Of a DNA stretch of 64,000 nt, positions 11,115 through 20,577 are shown one piece after another. Positions within the stretch are counted from its first letter, which is position 1, and each line of letters begins with the position of its first letter. The notes under the pieces were generated by a model that was given only the letters and a program-made list of their open reading frames with translations, was not told the DNA's origin and did no database searches. Source of the stretch: Amyloporia xantha (taxonomy: Eukaryota; Basidiomycota; Agaricomycetes; Polyporales; Adustoporiaceae); NCBI GenBank assembly GCA_036971615.1, contig JAYKKR010000003.1, positions 1,426,001-1,490,000 of the forward strand, in the 5' to 3' direction. The position numbers were made by a program, and so were the translations under genes.

Positions 11115-11164
11115 CGATGCTCGAAACGTTCGCTTGCCTGCCTATACGGCTGTTTCGAGCATCG
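11115..11164. repeat. Perfect 13-bp inverted repeat at the palindrome centre
   Basis: CGATGCTCGAAAC (11115-11127) and GTTTCGAGCATCG (11152-11164) enclose a 24-base loop. It lies close to the midpoint of the nested element and would cap the fold. Confidence 0.85.
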
Positions 11165-11679
11165 CGGCCTCAAACGTTGATCTATCCACACCAAACATAA
11201 ATATATTTTATTTGTATATACCCTATATTACAGTGTATGTTTTCTTCTACTAGGGCATGGCCTAGTACTGATGATATTCACCAAAACATGCCAATTTTCG
11301 GTCTTTCTTGGCCCAAAATAGATATGTTTTGCTTATAGCTCTCTAAGGAAGTGCAGAAACATTCAGGAAATCAGTAAATGTACTGCTAAATATATTCTAA
11401 GTACTACATGTGCCTTATTCACGAATCAAAATGTTCCTACTCGCTGTTCAGCGTGAGTAGGACTTCAGCCACACACCCAAATCGGGTAGTCCGGCTGTTC
11501 CCGTAGTGCGCGCCAACAGCGACGCGTCACTGCTGGTCGTCTCCTCGACGTCGTCCACGTCGTCCACGACGTCGACGACGTCCCGCTGCTGCCCGCGAGC
11601 AGTGCGATATAGTAAGTTCTTCAAAAGTATATCTATTCACATTTACTGACCTGCTGTTTGCAGCCCCAGCCCGACAGCA

Positions 11680-12455
11680 GTCATCCCTGCAAGGCCACTG
11701 CCCTGCCTGCTCGACGCTGCGCACCCACCCGCTGACGACCTCCGTCCCCCACTGCACGATCCCCATCCCCGCTGGCAGCGCGCCGTCCCCGCTGCACGTT
11801 TGCCGTCCCCGCTGCACGTTCGCCATCCCCGCTGCAAGCCCGCCGTCCCCACCCGAGTGCTCCCCTTTCCCGTATCCTCTCGCCTCTGCCCGAATCCGCT
11901 CCCCAACGTCTACCCCGCGCTGCTCGCCCGTTCGCTGCACCCCTGCCCCTCGCTCCTGTACGCGCACCGCTCGTCCGTCCGCTGCACGTCCGCTGCCTGC
12001 TCGCCCGTCCGCTGCACACTGGCCGCTAACCCATCCATGCTGCGCCATGCATGCTGCCACGCCCGTCCACGCTGTGCCGTGCACGCTGCCCCTGCCCGTC
12101 CGCTGCATGCCGGCCGCTCGTCCGTCCACGCTGCGCGGCCCCGCGCGTACACGCTGCCACCGCCGTACACGCTGTCCATGCCCGACACGCTGCCCCTGCC
12201 CCTGCTCATACGCGCTGCCCCAGCCTTACGCGCTGCCCCTGCCCCCGCCGTGCACGCTGCGCCCGTACGCGCTGCCCCCGCCGGTACGCGCTGCCCCCGC
12301 CGGTACGCGCGCTGCCCCTGCCCCCGCCGTACACGCTGCGCCCACCCGTGCACGCCACCCCGTTTCCTCCACCCGCCTGCCCCCGCCGTACACACTGTCC
12401 TGCCCGCGCACACTGCGCCACCCGTGCACGCCACCCCGTTTCCTCCGCCCGCGCG
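11680..12455 (-). repeat. C-rich minisatellite, right arm of the palindrome
   Basis: The same kind of units as in the left arm, in inverse orientation (CGCTGCCCCTGCCCCCGCCG, GTACGCGCTGCCCCCGCCG). The unit order does not mirror the left array exactly, so pairing between the arms would be patchy. Confidence 0.88.
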
Positions 12456-12815
12456 TTCTCTGGACGTACTTACCGTATATAGATTCGCATACCATTGTAC
12501 CCGTAGCTACTGAAATGAGAAATAAAATCAGATTTTATTACTATTTTTGTGCATTTTCTGGTGCCCAGATGAGCCTGTGGCACCCGACATAGATATTCCG
12601 ACATTAAACAAATTATCTAGGGCCCCTAGACTACGTGCCTACCCAATATAGTAATAAGCCGCGAAGCCGAGGGGACCCTACGGCGAACGCTAGGGGGCCC
12701 CGGAGGGTCCGGAGATACCCCAGGAAATGATGCACCAGTGGCCAGGCAGAAACGCTGCCTGGTGCATAACGGTGCGTAGGCCCATCCATCAAATGGTGCA
12801 CCATTAGTACATAAG
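12456..12815 (-). repeat. Right outer inverted repeat of the nested element
   Basis: Inverted copy of 9301-9660, including the same hairpin (12742-12762) and the shared ATATAGATTC(G/T)CATACCATTG stretch near 12480. Differences are scattered substitutions and a few indels. Confidence 0.88.
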
Positions 12816-14512
12816 CAGCTGTTGGCGAGGACACCGGCCCACCATTGCAGGTCGGCGGGAGTTCCAGATGGAGGTGTCCGGGGAAGGAAAGGGTTGTTGT
12901 GGAAGATGCTAAGCATCGCTTCCAGACTGGTAAGGTACGCACGGCCCGCAGGGACCACCAAAGAGGCATGCAAAAGTTTACCGTAAAGTTTCTGTACTTC
13001 CTCCAGAACGTGGGTTCGCGACGTTCGCCAGTCTTCGATGGCGCGAAGGTACTTGGCAGCCTTGAGGGGCGGGATGGCGACAGTCTTGTCCTCGAGGTTC
13101 CACAGGAAGCCGGTGAAAGGGAATTCGACCCCGAACGGATGGTCTTTCTCTTCTTGCCAAGGGATTCCCAGTCGCAAGGAGATTTCATCGATGTCGGAAA
13201 AACAGTACGTGAAACAGGCGTCGCTGGGTGTTCTGGGCGAGTTTGCCGAGAGGTCACGCAGGGGGTAGGCCATGTCTTCAACGAACTCGTCGATACGGCC
13301 GTCGGGGAGGCTGTCACCGCCAAACCAGAGGCGACCTCGATCATGGTGCTGGCCTCCTCGTCGTTCGATCTGTGCTCGCCATGCTTCGCGCCGCCTGTTA
13401 TAATCTTCGAGGTGAGTGAGCGGGATTCGAAGGAAAGCGTGGTCATCGACCCATTTCGCGATCGGGCCGATGCCCTCGGAGCGCATGATGTCCGCACCTG
13501 CATCCGCAACATGTCCATACACCCCCCCGTTAGAGGCCACTCCGAAAGCTGCGTTTGTGTCAATAATGAACTCGTCATTTTCGGAGTATTGCAGGACCGC
13601 GCCCGGCCATTGAGACGGCTCGAGGGGAATAGTACGATATGCTTCAGCCACGTCGCGTACGGCGCCTTGCGATCCAGGGGGCAACCGGTGACAGAGTAAA
13701 GCAAAGGAGGAGAAGGTTCCCCAGGTGCACGGGAAATTATCGGAGGAGATAGCATAGTTAATAGACGAGTAGAACGAAGAGGGAGTGTGGGGGAATGAGA
13801 AATTCTGTACAGGGCGAAAGGAATCGGGCTTATGTGGTTTCGGGACCAGGGAGAGAGGCGAGGTCTGGAAAGGACCCAGAAGAGTTTCGATGGCCGCTCG
13901 GGGGGCGGGCCCCAAGTATCGGCCGCGCTGTGTTTCGTGTTGTATGATGCGTTCGAACTCAGGGCGGTGCGCGATGAGGGAGGAGTGGTTTGGGGGGGTC
14001 TGAGTGTTAGAGATCGATGGAATACCCACGTTAAAGCCGTGCTTGAGAGAGTGCACGAGATCGGGATATCGGGCAACGAGGCCAGCATCTGATAGGGCCC
14101 GTTCCCATGCGGTTGCGATGTATGGCGTGAGTGGATTAAGCCGTCTCCGCGAGACTGCATCGGTGAGCTCCGTGGTTGTTGTTCCCGCAGCCCGAGCATT
14201 CGTGTACGTGGTTTGGCGCGCCGCAACCTGCTGGGTGCTGCCAGTCGAGGCAGAGGACCGCGTTGTCGGGATTGACGATCTTCCCGGAACGATTTCGAGA
14301 GCATCGTGCGACGCCTCCGCTCCAGAGTGTTCGCGATCTGCACTTGCCGATATCTTCTCGACTGTGGCGGCCCAGGCAGATGGCGCAGACCATGCGGCCG
14401 GACGAGGCTGCGCCCTGGGGAAAAAATCCCTCTTTGTCTCTCTGCCCGTTGCTTCTCGTTGAAGGCGGGCGGTAATCGTCTTTCTTCCACTTAGAGGAAC
14501 CGGCGCGTGCAT
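12816..14512 (-). CDS. Reverse transcriptase of the DIRS-like element, 3' end replaced
   Basis: The frame is open from 14512, but recognisable RT begins near 14150 with LNPLTPYIATAWERAL; upstream it overlaps the zinc-knuckle frame and is probably not coding. Conserved blocks follow: SPLSLVPKPHKPDSFRPVQN, then RDVAEAYRTIPL (motif A Asp), FGVASNGGVYGHVADAG (motif B) and WVDDHAFLRI (motif C, the Asp-Asp pair), then EEVQKLYGKLLHASLVVPAG (thumb region). Translation reaches GVLANS at 12815 and then runs into the nested element, where a spurious tail ends at 12626. The RNase H that should follow is at 8651-9298. The enzyme copies element RNA into cDNA. No lesion was seen within the RT itself. Confidence 0.88.
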
Positions 14513-14630
14513 GCTCGTTTCCTCGTTTCAGAGGGGAGGCAGAGCGACGGTTGTGGTCACGGGTCGTTGACGACGACGTGATTCGACGGCCCCTGGGCCC
14601 GTCTCGGTGCTGGCTGACTATACCATCCAT
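14136..14630 (-). CDS. gag C-terminal part with CCHC zinc knuckle
   Basis: A 164-codon frame, basic at its N-terminus. It contains CAICLGRHSREDIGKC and, near the end, CSGCGNNNHGAHRC, an exact C-x2-C-x4-H-x4-C retroviral-type knuckle, and stops at 14136 just where RT begins in another frame. Such proteins bind the element RNA. It is separated from the main gag frame (15069-16016) by about 440 bp of repeat-bearing sequence, so either an intron joins them or the gag gene is broken. Confidence 0.75.
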   Translation of the reverse strand: MDGIVSQHRDGPRGRRITSSSTTRDHNRRSASPLKRGNEHARAGSSKWKKDDYRPPSTRSNGQRDKEGFFPQGAASSGRMVCAICLGRHSREDIGKCRSRTLWSGGVARCSRNRSGKIVNPDNAVLCLDWQHPAGCGAPNHVHECSGCGNNNHGAHRCSLAETA

Positions 14631-14733
14631 CTACAGTACGTAGAGATCACGATGTACGCGTTATGCATTTAAGACGACACGGGGGAGGCCCGGTATATAC
14701 GCATGATTCGACGATGACGCGGGAAAAGGATGC

Positions 14734-14990
14734 ACAAATGGTCACGCCGACCCGCAGGGAGGAAACGCAAGGTGATTAAAAGAAAAGGGTCACGCCGACC
14801 ATACAAATGAGGGGAAAACGCAATAGAGGGAGGAGGGGCGAAGGGAGGAGAGAAAAAGGGAAGAGGGTCACGCCGACCGGTGAGCGCAAGCCGCGTTAGG
14901 AGCGGAAATGAATTTTTTTGACCACGCCGGTCCGCACGATGACGCAAGGGAAAGGACGCAGATTGATTTGTCGGGTGCCACGCCGGCATG
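14734..14990 (-). repeat. Five spaced copies of a CACGCCG(A/G) motif between gag frames
   Basis: GGTCACGCCGACC or close variants (ACCACGCCGGTCC, GCCACGCCGGCAT) occur near 14733, 14788, 14867, 14919 and 14977, each followed by a GCAAG or AAACGC tract. Spacing is 50-80 bp. No coding frame crosses the whole stretch. Confidence 0.6.
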
Positions 14991-15068
14991 CAAGGGGAAA
15001 ACGCGGGGATGGGGAGCGAGTGAACGAGGCGATTGTGGGGTGAGTGCGGAAAAGAAGGGGAGAAGAGG

Positions 15069-16016
15069 TTAGTATCGTCGTAGGCAGGATCGGGAGGATG
15101 GAGTCGTTGGGAAACGTACCTTGTTAATGACCGCGGTTTGAGCTGCAAGGATTACTTCCTGTAGGCAGTGCTGCATGGTCGCTGGATTGATGGTTCCTAT
15201 GTTGAAGGCTTGCTGGCCTTCGGACGACGATACGAGGCCGTCGTGCCACAGCCGACGCACGTGTTCTTGGTATAAGAGCACCGCCATCGTTCCGTGGTCT
15301 TGCTGCCGGTGGAAAACGTGGGTAGTGAGGGAATAGAAAAAGGAGTTGAGCGCGTCGTAGTGCGAAGTGGGCCACGACGACAGCGCCCGGATCTCGGTGA
15401 GCATTACCGGGAAGCCGGTGAGGACTTGGACCCAAGAGAGGTCGCGATCTTTGACGACGTTCCGCGACGCCTTGTGTGCTGCGAGGGGTTTTAGAGTTAG
15501 CGTATCATCGACACGGGCGATGCTATAAGACTCCTCAGCCGTGGTCCGTTGGCTGTTGGACGCGTCTGCGCAGCCTTCCGGGGTGAAATACCATAATTCG
15601 ACAAAGTCGAAATTCTTCAGTTTATTGATGGCGTATGCAGGTGTCTTAGCGTCGATGGCATCTGGCGGGGCGAGGTCTGTGTTGAGGACGGCCAGCTTCA
15701 GACGCTTTTTCTCTGCGGCTTTGCGTTCAGCTTCGGCTTCCTTCTCTGCGGCGGCGGCCTGCTCAGCTAGTTCGGCACGGTGGTGTTCTTCAGCCGCCTC
15801 TGCTATGTCGCGGTCGTGTTGCTGTTGAGCTGTCCAAGCTATGATTTGCTCGGCATGGTTGTCGTTCCAGGCGTTTCGAAGGGAGACTAGGGCGTCGTCT
15901 TCGGAAAGGCCGGATGCGACGAGTACAGTACGGATGCCTTGGAAGGCGGGTCGAGTATAGTCGGGGCAGGCTTCCAAAGCGGGGTCAGTTGCTATGCGGG
16001 CTGGGAATTCAGCCAT
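15069..16016 (-). CDS. gag-like protein of the DIRS-like element
   Basis: A 315-codon frame starting MAEFPARIA at 16016, the first ATG after the terminal repeat. Residues about 75-125 form a Glu/Ala/Lys-rich coiled coil (EQAAAAEKEAEAERKAAEKK). The remainder is a compact domain with LKNFDFVELWYFTPEGC and KDRDLSWVQVLTGFPVMLTE, typical in my recollection of gag proteins of basidiomycete DIRS-like elements. It is presumed to form the particle in which cDNA is made. The last ~15 residues may already be intronic, since AATAAGGTACG at about 15124 resembles a donor on this strand. Confidence 0.75.
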   Translation of the reverse strand: MAEFPARIATDPALEACPDYTRPAFQGIRTVLVASGLSEDDALVSLRNAWNDNHAEQIIAWTAQQQHDRDIAEAAEEHHRAELAEQAAAAEKEAEAERKAAEKKRLKLAVLNTDLAPPDAIDAKTPAYAINKLKNFDFVELWYFTPEGCADASNSQRTTAEESYSIARVDDTLTLKPLAAHKASRNVVKDRDLSWVQVLTGFPVMLTEIRALSSWPTSHYDALNSFFYSLTTHVFHRQQDHGTMAVLLYQEHVRRLWHDGLVSSSEGQQAFNIGTINPATMQHCLQEVILAAQTAVINKVRFPTTPSSRSCLRRY

Positions 16017-16081
16017 GAGACGGGTAGTAAGGGTACTTAGATTGAGTGTGATTTAGAAAGTGAATGAGAGCTTAAGGATTT

Positions 16082-16233
16082 CTTTTCGAGAGCGAGAGGT
16101 ATCTCAAAACTAGAAGTACTCGATACTAGCAGGTCGCGGTGGCAGAGAAAGGGAGCTTAGGCGCTCGCCACCGCGTGTTCACAGACATTACTCTAAGTTC
16201 CGCTCGTACCTCGCTTCTCCCTAGAGGTGCTCA
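16082..16233 (-). repeat. Terminal direct repeat (5' end of DIRS-like element)
   Basis: Identical over 152 bp to 6851-7002, in the same orientation. It sits about 65 bp upstream of the gag ATG at 16016 on the minus strand, so it probably contains or adjoins the element promoter. Confidence 0.95.
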
Positions 16234-17810
16234 AACGTCGATGTGCATGTGATTAAACATGGTTACACACCTGAGATCTCTGTGCCATGGGCACAGAAGC
16301 GCGTATACGGTGACGTCATGGAACGGTTCGGTTCCATCGTGTTGTCCGGCCGTGTTCCTGGGCGTGACGAGTAGCAGGACCCCCCGAGTGTATTGCCGCC
16401 GCTATGGGATGATCAGGAGTGTTCCTTAAGCACCAGCCCAGACAAGCACTTACTTCCCTCCAATTGATAGCATGTCCATAGTCGTAAATGGAGCCCCGTT
16501 GAGTGGCTCTACTAAGAGAACAGGTGGGGGATTGGGTTTCCTCAACCACTCATATAGGAGTGGTATATATACCGAGCGAGGGTTAGAACGCCTCTCACGG
16601 ACCTACATACTTCCGGAGAGAGTTGGAGATGTTTACTGCGGGTGCCGATGTGCATGATGGACCGACATATCAAAGCCCTGTCCACGACTTTGGACCACCG
16701 TGGGCCCAATCAGCTTCTCACAGGACTATGGATGACAGAAATGTGGTTTTATGTGGGCTTGGTGTCGGTAGTATGAGGTTGCTTGGATCCGGCAGGTGGC
16801 GATGTTTTGGATGTGATTCAATAGGGTTCCCGGTCTAGGAATCAATTAATCAGACACACGCTTAAAAGGGGAACTCGGATCAAAAAAGTCACTTTATCAT
16901 CATATCGCGGTTGGCGGGATCAGATCGGCGTGCGTAGATACGATGAGGGGACTGAAGCATGCATCCACTGCTACAACAAGTCTCGGACCAGACCATCTGG
17001 CCCACCTTGAATGAAATCTGGACAGGAGGGTGATTAGGCGCCTGGATGCGCCTCGAATTGTCTGCGGTTGTCAGAGGTTTACATAGGCAGCCAATGGAAG
17101 CCGATACAAGTGGTCCCCCGCGTTCACCTTCAATTTGGTAGGCCGTAGGGCCGGTCTTCCAGAGTTGCACAGGTGATTAGTAAGACCCTCGATGTCTTTG
17201 CATAATAAGCCAAAACATTTTGCTTAATCTAACCAGCTGATATATGATTCTACAATGCTTGGTCAACAATGCTTGTTAGGAAGAGAAATAGCACCATTTT
17301 GTGGAAAGGCAGATCGGGTTGTCACGTCTCTCTTTCCAAGGTTACAGAGAATGCGGGTCTGTGTGATGATTTCGAGTCGCGTTTCTGGAGATTTTCGAAT
17401 ACAGAGTAAAATTCGCAGACGACGAGAGTGTACATGTTAAAGGAGCAGTGCCCTTGGTAGATGTTGACAGGGACGCGCCATGGATGCGCCGCAGCGGCAG
17501 GGCGCATCAGGGCGCATCACCTTCCTTTGGTCACGCCTTGTGATGCCATTGTGGCGTGTCATGATCAAATTGATCGCGAGGTAATCCAGATCGGCCAAGC
17601 AGGCACGCCACGCCGACTTATGTGTTGCTGAATTCTTTGCCAGCTCGATTGCGCACGGGTTCGATCCTCAGTCGCGACTCGGGCAAAATCATGGATTCCC
17701 GGGCAGCATGCTATAATAATGGCACCGTGGGTACATTTGCAAGCTTATCTCTGTCTTCTTCAGTCTGTTGCATCTCCTCTTTGTCGTGAAGGGCTACCCG
17801 TAGGCCAACC
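16234..17810. other. Intergenic sequence between retroelement and monooxygenase
   Basis: No recognisable protein. A TATATATA run lies near 16567 and a short duplication AGGGCGCATC appears at about 17499 and 17509. The last ~200 bp should contain the promoter of the monooxygenase starting at 17811; a CT-rich stretch lies at 17750-17785. Confidence 0.4.
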
Positions 17811-20290
17811 ATGAAGCAGTATGCCGACAAAAGTGAGGCCGCTTCTCATGTCATAATAATCGGAGCAGGGTAGGCGTCGTCTCTATGTATGATCTGGAGA
17901 ATGCCTCTCAGTGCCGACCATTCATAGACTTGGAGGCCTTGCATGTGCGATCGCACTCAAGAGACAGCTCGGTTTCGCTGACTTCACCGTGGGTTCAGCC
18001 ATACTATTCCGCGTGCCAAGCTGCTATTTATATTTTAACAGATTTACGAGAAAGCGTCCGAGGTCGGCGGAACTTGGAGAGTGCGTCTTCACTGCTGTCT
18101 CGGGAGAGCCGTATTGGACTCACGGCCTGGCAATTTCTGCAGGATAACTCTTATCCAGTGAGCACAGAATGTTTCGTGTTTACTCCGAGTCGATCACTAC
18201 ACACGGGATCCTGCCTCAATTAGGGCTGCGGCTGCGACACCCCCACGCACTGGTACAGTCTCTCCACGGACCTCAACCCTCACTGGAGTACCACCACCGC
18301 ACCGCAACCGGAGGTGTTCGCCTACTGGAAGGCGCTCGCAGCGAAGTACCAACTCTACGCCCACACCGTCTTCCACACCAAGGTCCTCTCGGCGACCTGG
18401 GATGCTGTACAGAATATGTACGACGTCGAGGTGGAGGACGTACGCACGGGCGAGCGAACACGGACGCAGGCGCGGGCGGTCGTGTCGGCGGTGGGGTACC
18501 TCGTCGAGCCACGCGTCCCGCAGGGGTTATATGAGAGGGGTTTGGCGAGGTTCCAGGGGCGGGTCTTCCATTCAGCGGATTGGGACCATGGCGTGGAGTG
18601 GGCCGGGAAAAGGGTCGCGGTGATCGGCAATGGTGCCTCAGCGTGCGTCGTGTTCTTATTTCCGTCCCCCTTGTCCTCTTCGCCCCGTTCCCCGCCCTCA
18701 TCCAGCACGTCCGGAGTCATCGAACAGCATCTGACGCCTGCACAGCGCTCAATTTGTTCCACATCTCGTCTCCGACCCGACCACCCATGTCGTCAATTTC
18801 TGCCGTACGCCAAACTGGTTCCTGCCCGGTGTGAGTGATCCATGCGCTTCGTTTAATCCTGCATTCCCCCGCTGCCTGTGTAGGACATATATCAGGCCTG
18901 AACTGACGAGCGCTGCAGATCCGCAACGGCGACTACAGGTCATGGCAGAAATGGATTTTTGTCAAGGTCCCGCTTACCCTGCGGCTCTATCGCAACTGGC
19001 TCGTGGCGGTGGGTGCTAGATCAATAGCCGGACGCTTTCGTCTGGTAGGGGCACGGGGCTGAGAACGCTGGAAAGCATAGGTACACACCATCCTGCCCAT
19101 TTTGCGCACATACTGGGCGAAAATTAGCGGTGCGCCAGGTCCAGAGCAGGTGAGTTTCGATATTAATTGTGCTGTCGAACGCCATCATGGAATGACTTTT
19201 GTGTCTCGTAACAAGCGATTGACAGAGTACATAAAACGAACAGCACCGGAAAGATACCATGATAAGCTCATACCTAATTACCGTGCGTTTCTTCTCATGG
19301 GCTTCGTCTTGCACAGCGGTTGACCTTACCTATCATGCGGATTAGCGGTCGCTTGCCGTCGCCCCATCCTCGATCCTGGATACCTTACTTGTCTGCATCA
19401 GCCGAACGTGGAGCTCAATTGGGACGGGATCGAAGAGATTGGAGAGAAAGAGATCACAACAGGGAAGGGTGAGTAGCACCCGATGTGCAATGTCACTTCG
19501 TGGACCATATTTGCGATCATCGTCGGCTGACGGTGATTCATGTTCTCTGTGATCAGGCGACAAGATACCGGCGGACGTGATCATCCTCAGCACCGGATTC
19601 TTCTCGGTGCGTCTCCGCTGCCTGATCAGCTTCCCGCATGGGTGTGCCATGCATCATTATCTGATCGTCGCTGGGTGTGGATCTCCCGCAGGATCTCCGC
19701 CCTGTCGTCGTTAAAGGCAGTACAGACGAGACGCTGGAGGAGTACTTTCATGCGCACGACGGGCCGTCGGCATACCACGGCGTGATTGTCCCGGGTTTCC
19801 CGAATTTCTTCTTCGTAGCAGGTGCGTCGTGTGGTCATTGAATGCGGGACAGCATCCACGAGATCCGCGTGCGTGACTGACGTTCTGGTTATCTCGCAGG
19901 TCCCAACACCGTGACGAGCAACGGGTCGGCGGTGTTCACGCACGAGATTGCGGTTTGCTACGACTCATTTTTTCTGTCTATTGCATCATTCATCGTCCTT
20001 AATCCCATCTTCAGATTGACTACATCATACGGCTTCTCCGCCCGCTTCTTGCGAACTCCGCTCACGGGCCATCCTCTACCTTGAAAGAAATCTCAGTCCG
20101 TCCTGCCGCACATGACATATATAATTCCTTCCTGCAGTCAAGGATGGCGTCGACGACGTGGGTGCGCTGCGCATCGTGGTATCGCGCAGGTGCGGACGGG
20201 CGCGGGAAAAACTTTGGTATTTTTCCTGGCTCGCTGCTCTCATTCTGGTGGACGATGAGGAAGGTGCATTGGGAAGACTTCTTCGTATAA
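17811..20290 (+). CDS. Baeyer-Villiger-type flavin monooxygenase
   Basis: A multi-exon gene reading MKQYADKSEAASHVIIIGAG from 17811; exon 1 ends at 17869 and exon 2 starts at 17928, restoring the FAD-binding GAGLGGLACAIA. Next come IYEKASEVGGTWR and the fingerprint FQGRVFHSADWD, an exact match to FxGxxxHxxxW(P/D) that defines type I Baeyer-Villiger enzymes. GKRVAVIGNGASAAQ is the NADPH-binding Rossmann motif, followed by VVNFCRTPNWFLP, RTAPERYHDKLIPNY, ADVIILSTGF and VAGPNTVTSNGSAVFTHEIA. It ends WEDFFV at 20290. About ten short introns are needed, all with GT-AG ends and matching phase, so the gene looks intact. Such enzymes insert oxygen next to ketones in secondary or steroid-like metabolism; the substrate cannot be told. 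It converges on the Argonaute at 20578. Confidence 0.88.
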
Positions 20291-20577
20291 TCTACTGCGT
20301 TTCAACAGGGAGTACTACGAGAGATTGGAGCCTTCTATGTGCACTACATGGTCATACTAACAGGATATCCGTACAATGTCACGACTGATGCTATTCTGTA
20401 TACATATTTCGGCAAGTCAACACTGTCCTATAGCTCCAGCCGAAAGTGGAAACACGGAATAAAAGCCGCAACGGCGGTCATAATACATACAATAGAGTTC
20501 AGAGACAAAAAGTATCACGAAATTAATACTTGTTTGATAAGATACGCTTTGGACTCGATGTTTCTCTCGTCACTCGG

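Larger units (their letters stand above)
9301..12815. mobile_element. Nested 3.5-kb foldback-like element with very long inverted arms
   Basis: It interrupts the RT-RNase H frame of the DIRS-like element. The outer ends are inverted: CTTATGTA...GGTGCACC at 9301 answers GGTGCACC...TACATAAG at 12815. The first ~360 bp of each side match in inverted orientation with small indels, then come G-rich (left) and complementary C-rich (right) minisatellites. Inner arms carrying GACGCGTCAC and TCGTCCCGCTGCTGCC also match in inversion (about 10780-10850 and 11520-11600). The unpaired centre is roughly 10880-11510. No transposase is encoded, so it is non-autonomous. A clean target duplication is not seen; imperfect TTGGCG(AG/-)GACACC-like copies flank both ends, a few bases away. 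Confidence 0.78.
6851..16233 (-). mobile_element. DIRS-like tyrosine-recombinase retrotransposon with nested insertion
   Basis: Read on the minus strand the order is 152-bp repeat, gag, CCHC zinc-knuckle frame, reverse transcriptase, RNase H, tyrosine recombinase, 152-bp repeat. This is the layout of DIRS/Ngaro-group retroelements, which integrate through a tyrosine recombinase and make no target-site duplication; none is seen here. The two terminal repeats are identical in all 152 positions, which suggests recent insertion. The B1-A2-B2 split repeat described for Ngaro and PAT elements could not be found, so the exact subgroup is open. A 3.5-kb palindromic element (9301-12815) interrupts the pol region, so this copy cannot make a continuous RT-RNase H. 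Confidence 0.85.

Noticed and set aside
9661..12455. Long open frames (300 or more codons) on both strands in the GC-rich arrays
   Set aside because: They arise from minisatellites without stop codons; composition is Arg/Gly/Ala or Pro/Ala/Arg with no domain, and the same units are open in several frames.
17640..17700. GGTTCGATCC resembling a tRNA B box
   Set aside because: The flanking bases do not form a T stem, and no acceptor or D arm can be paired.
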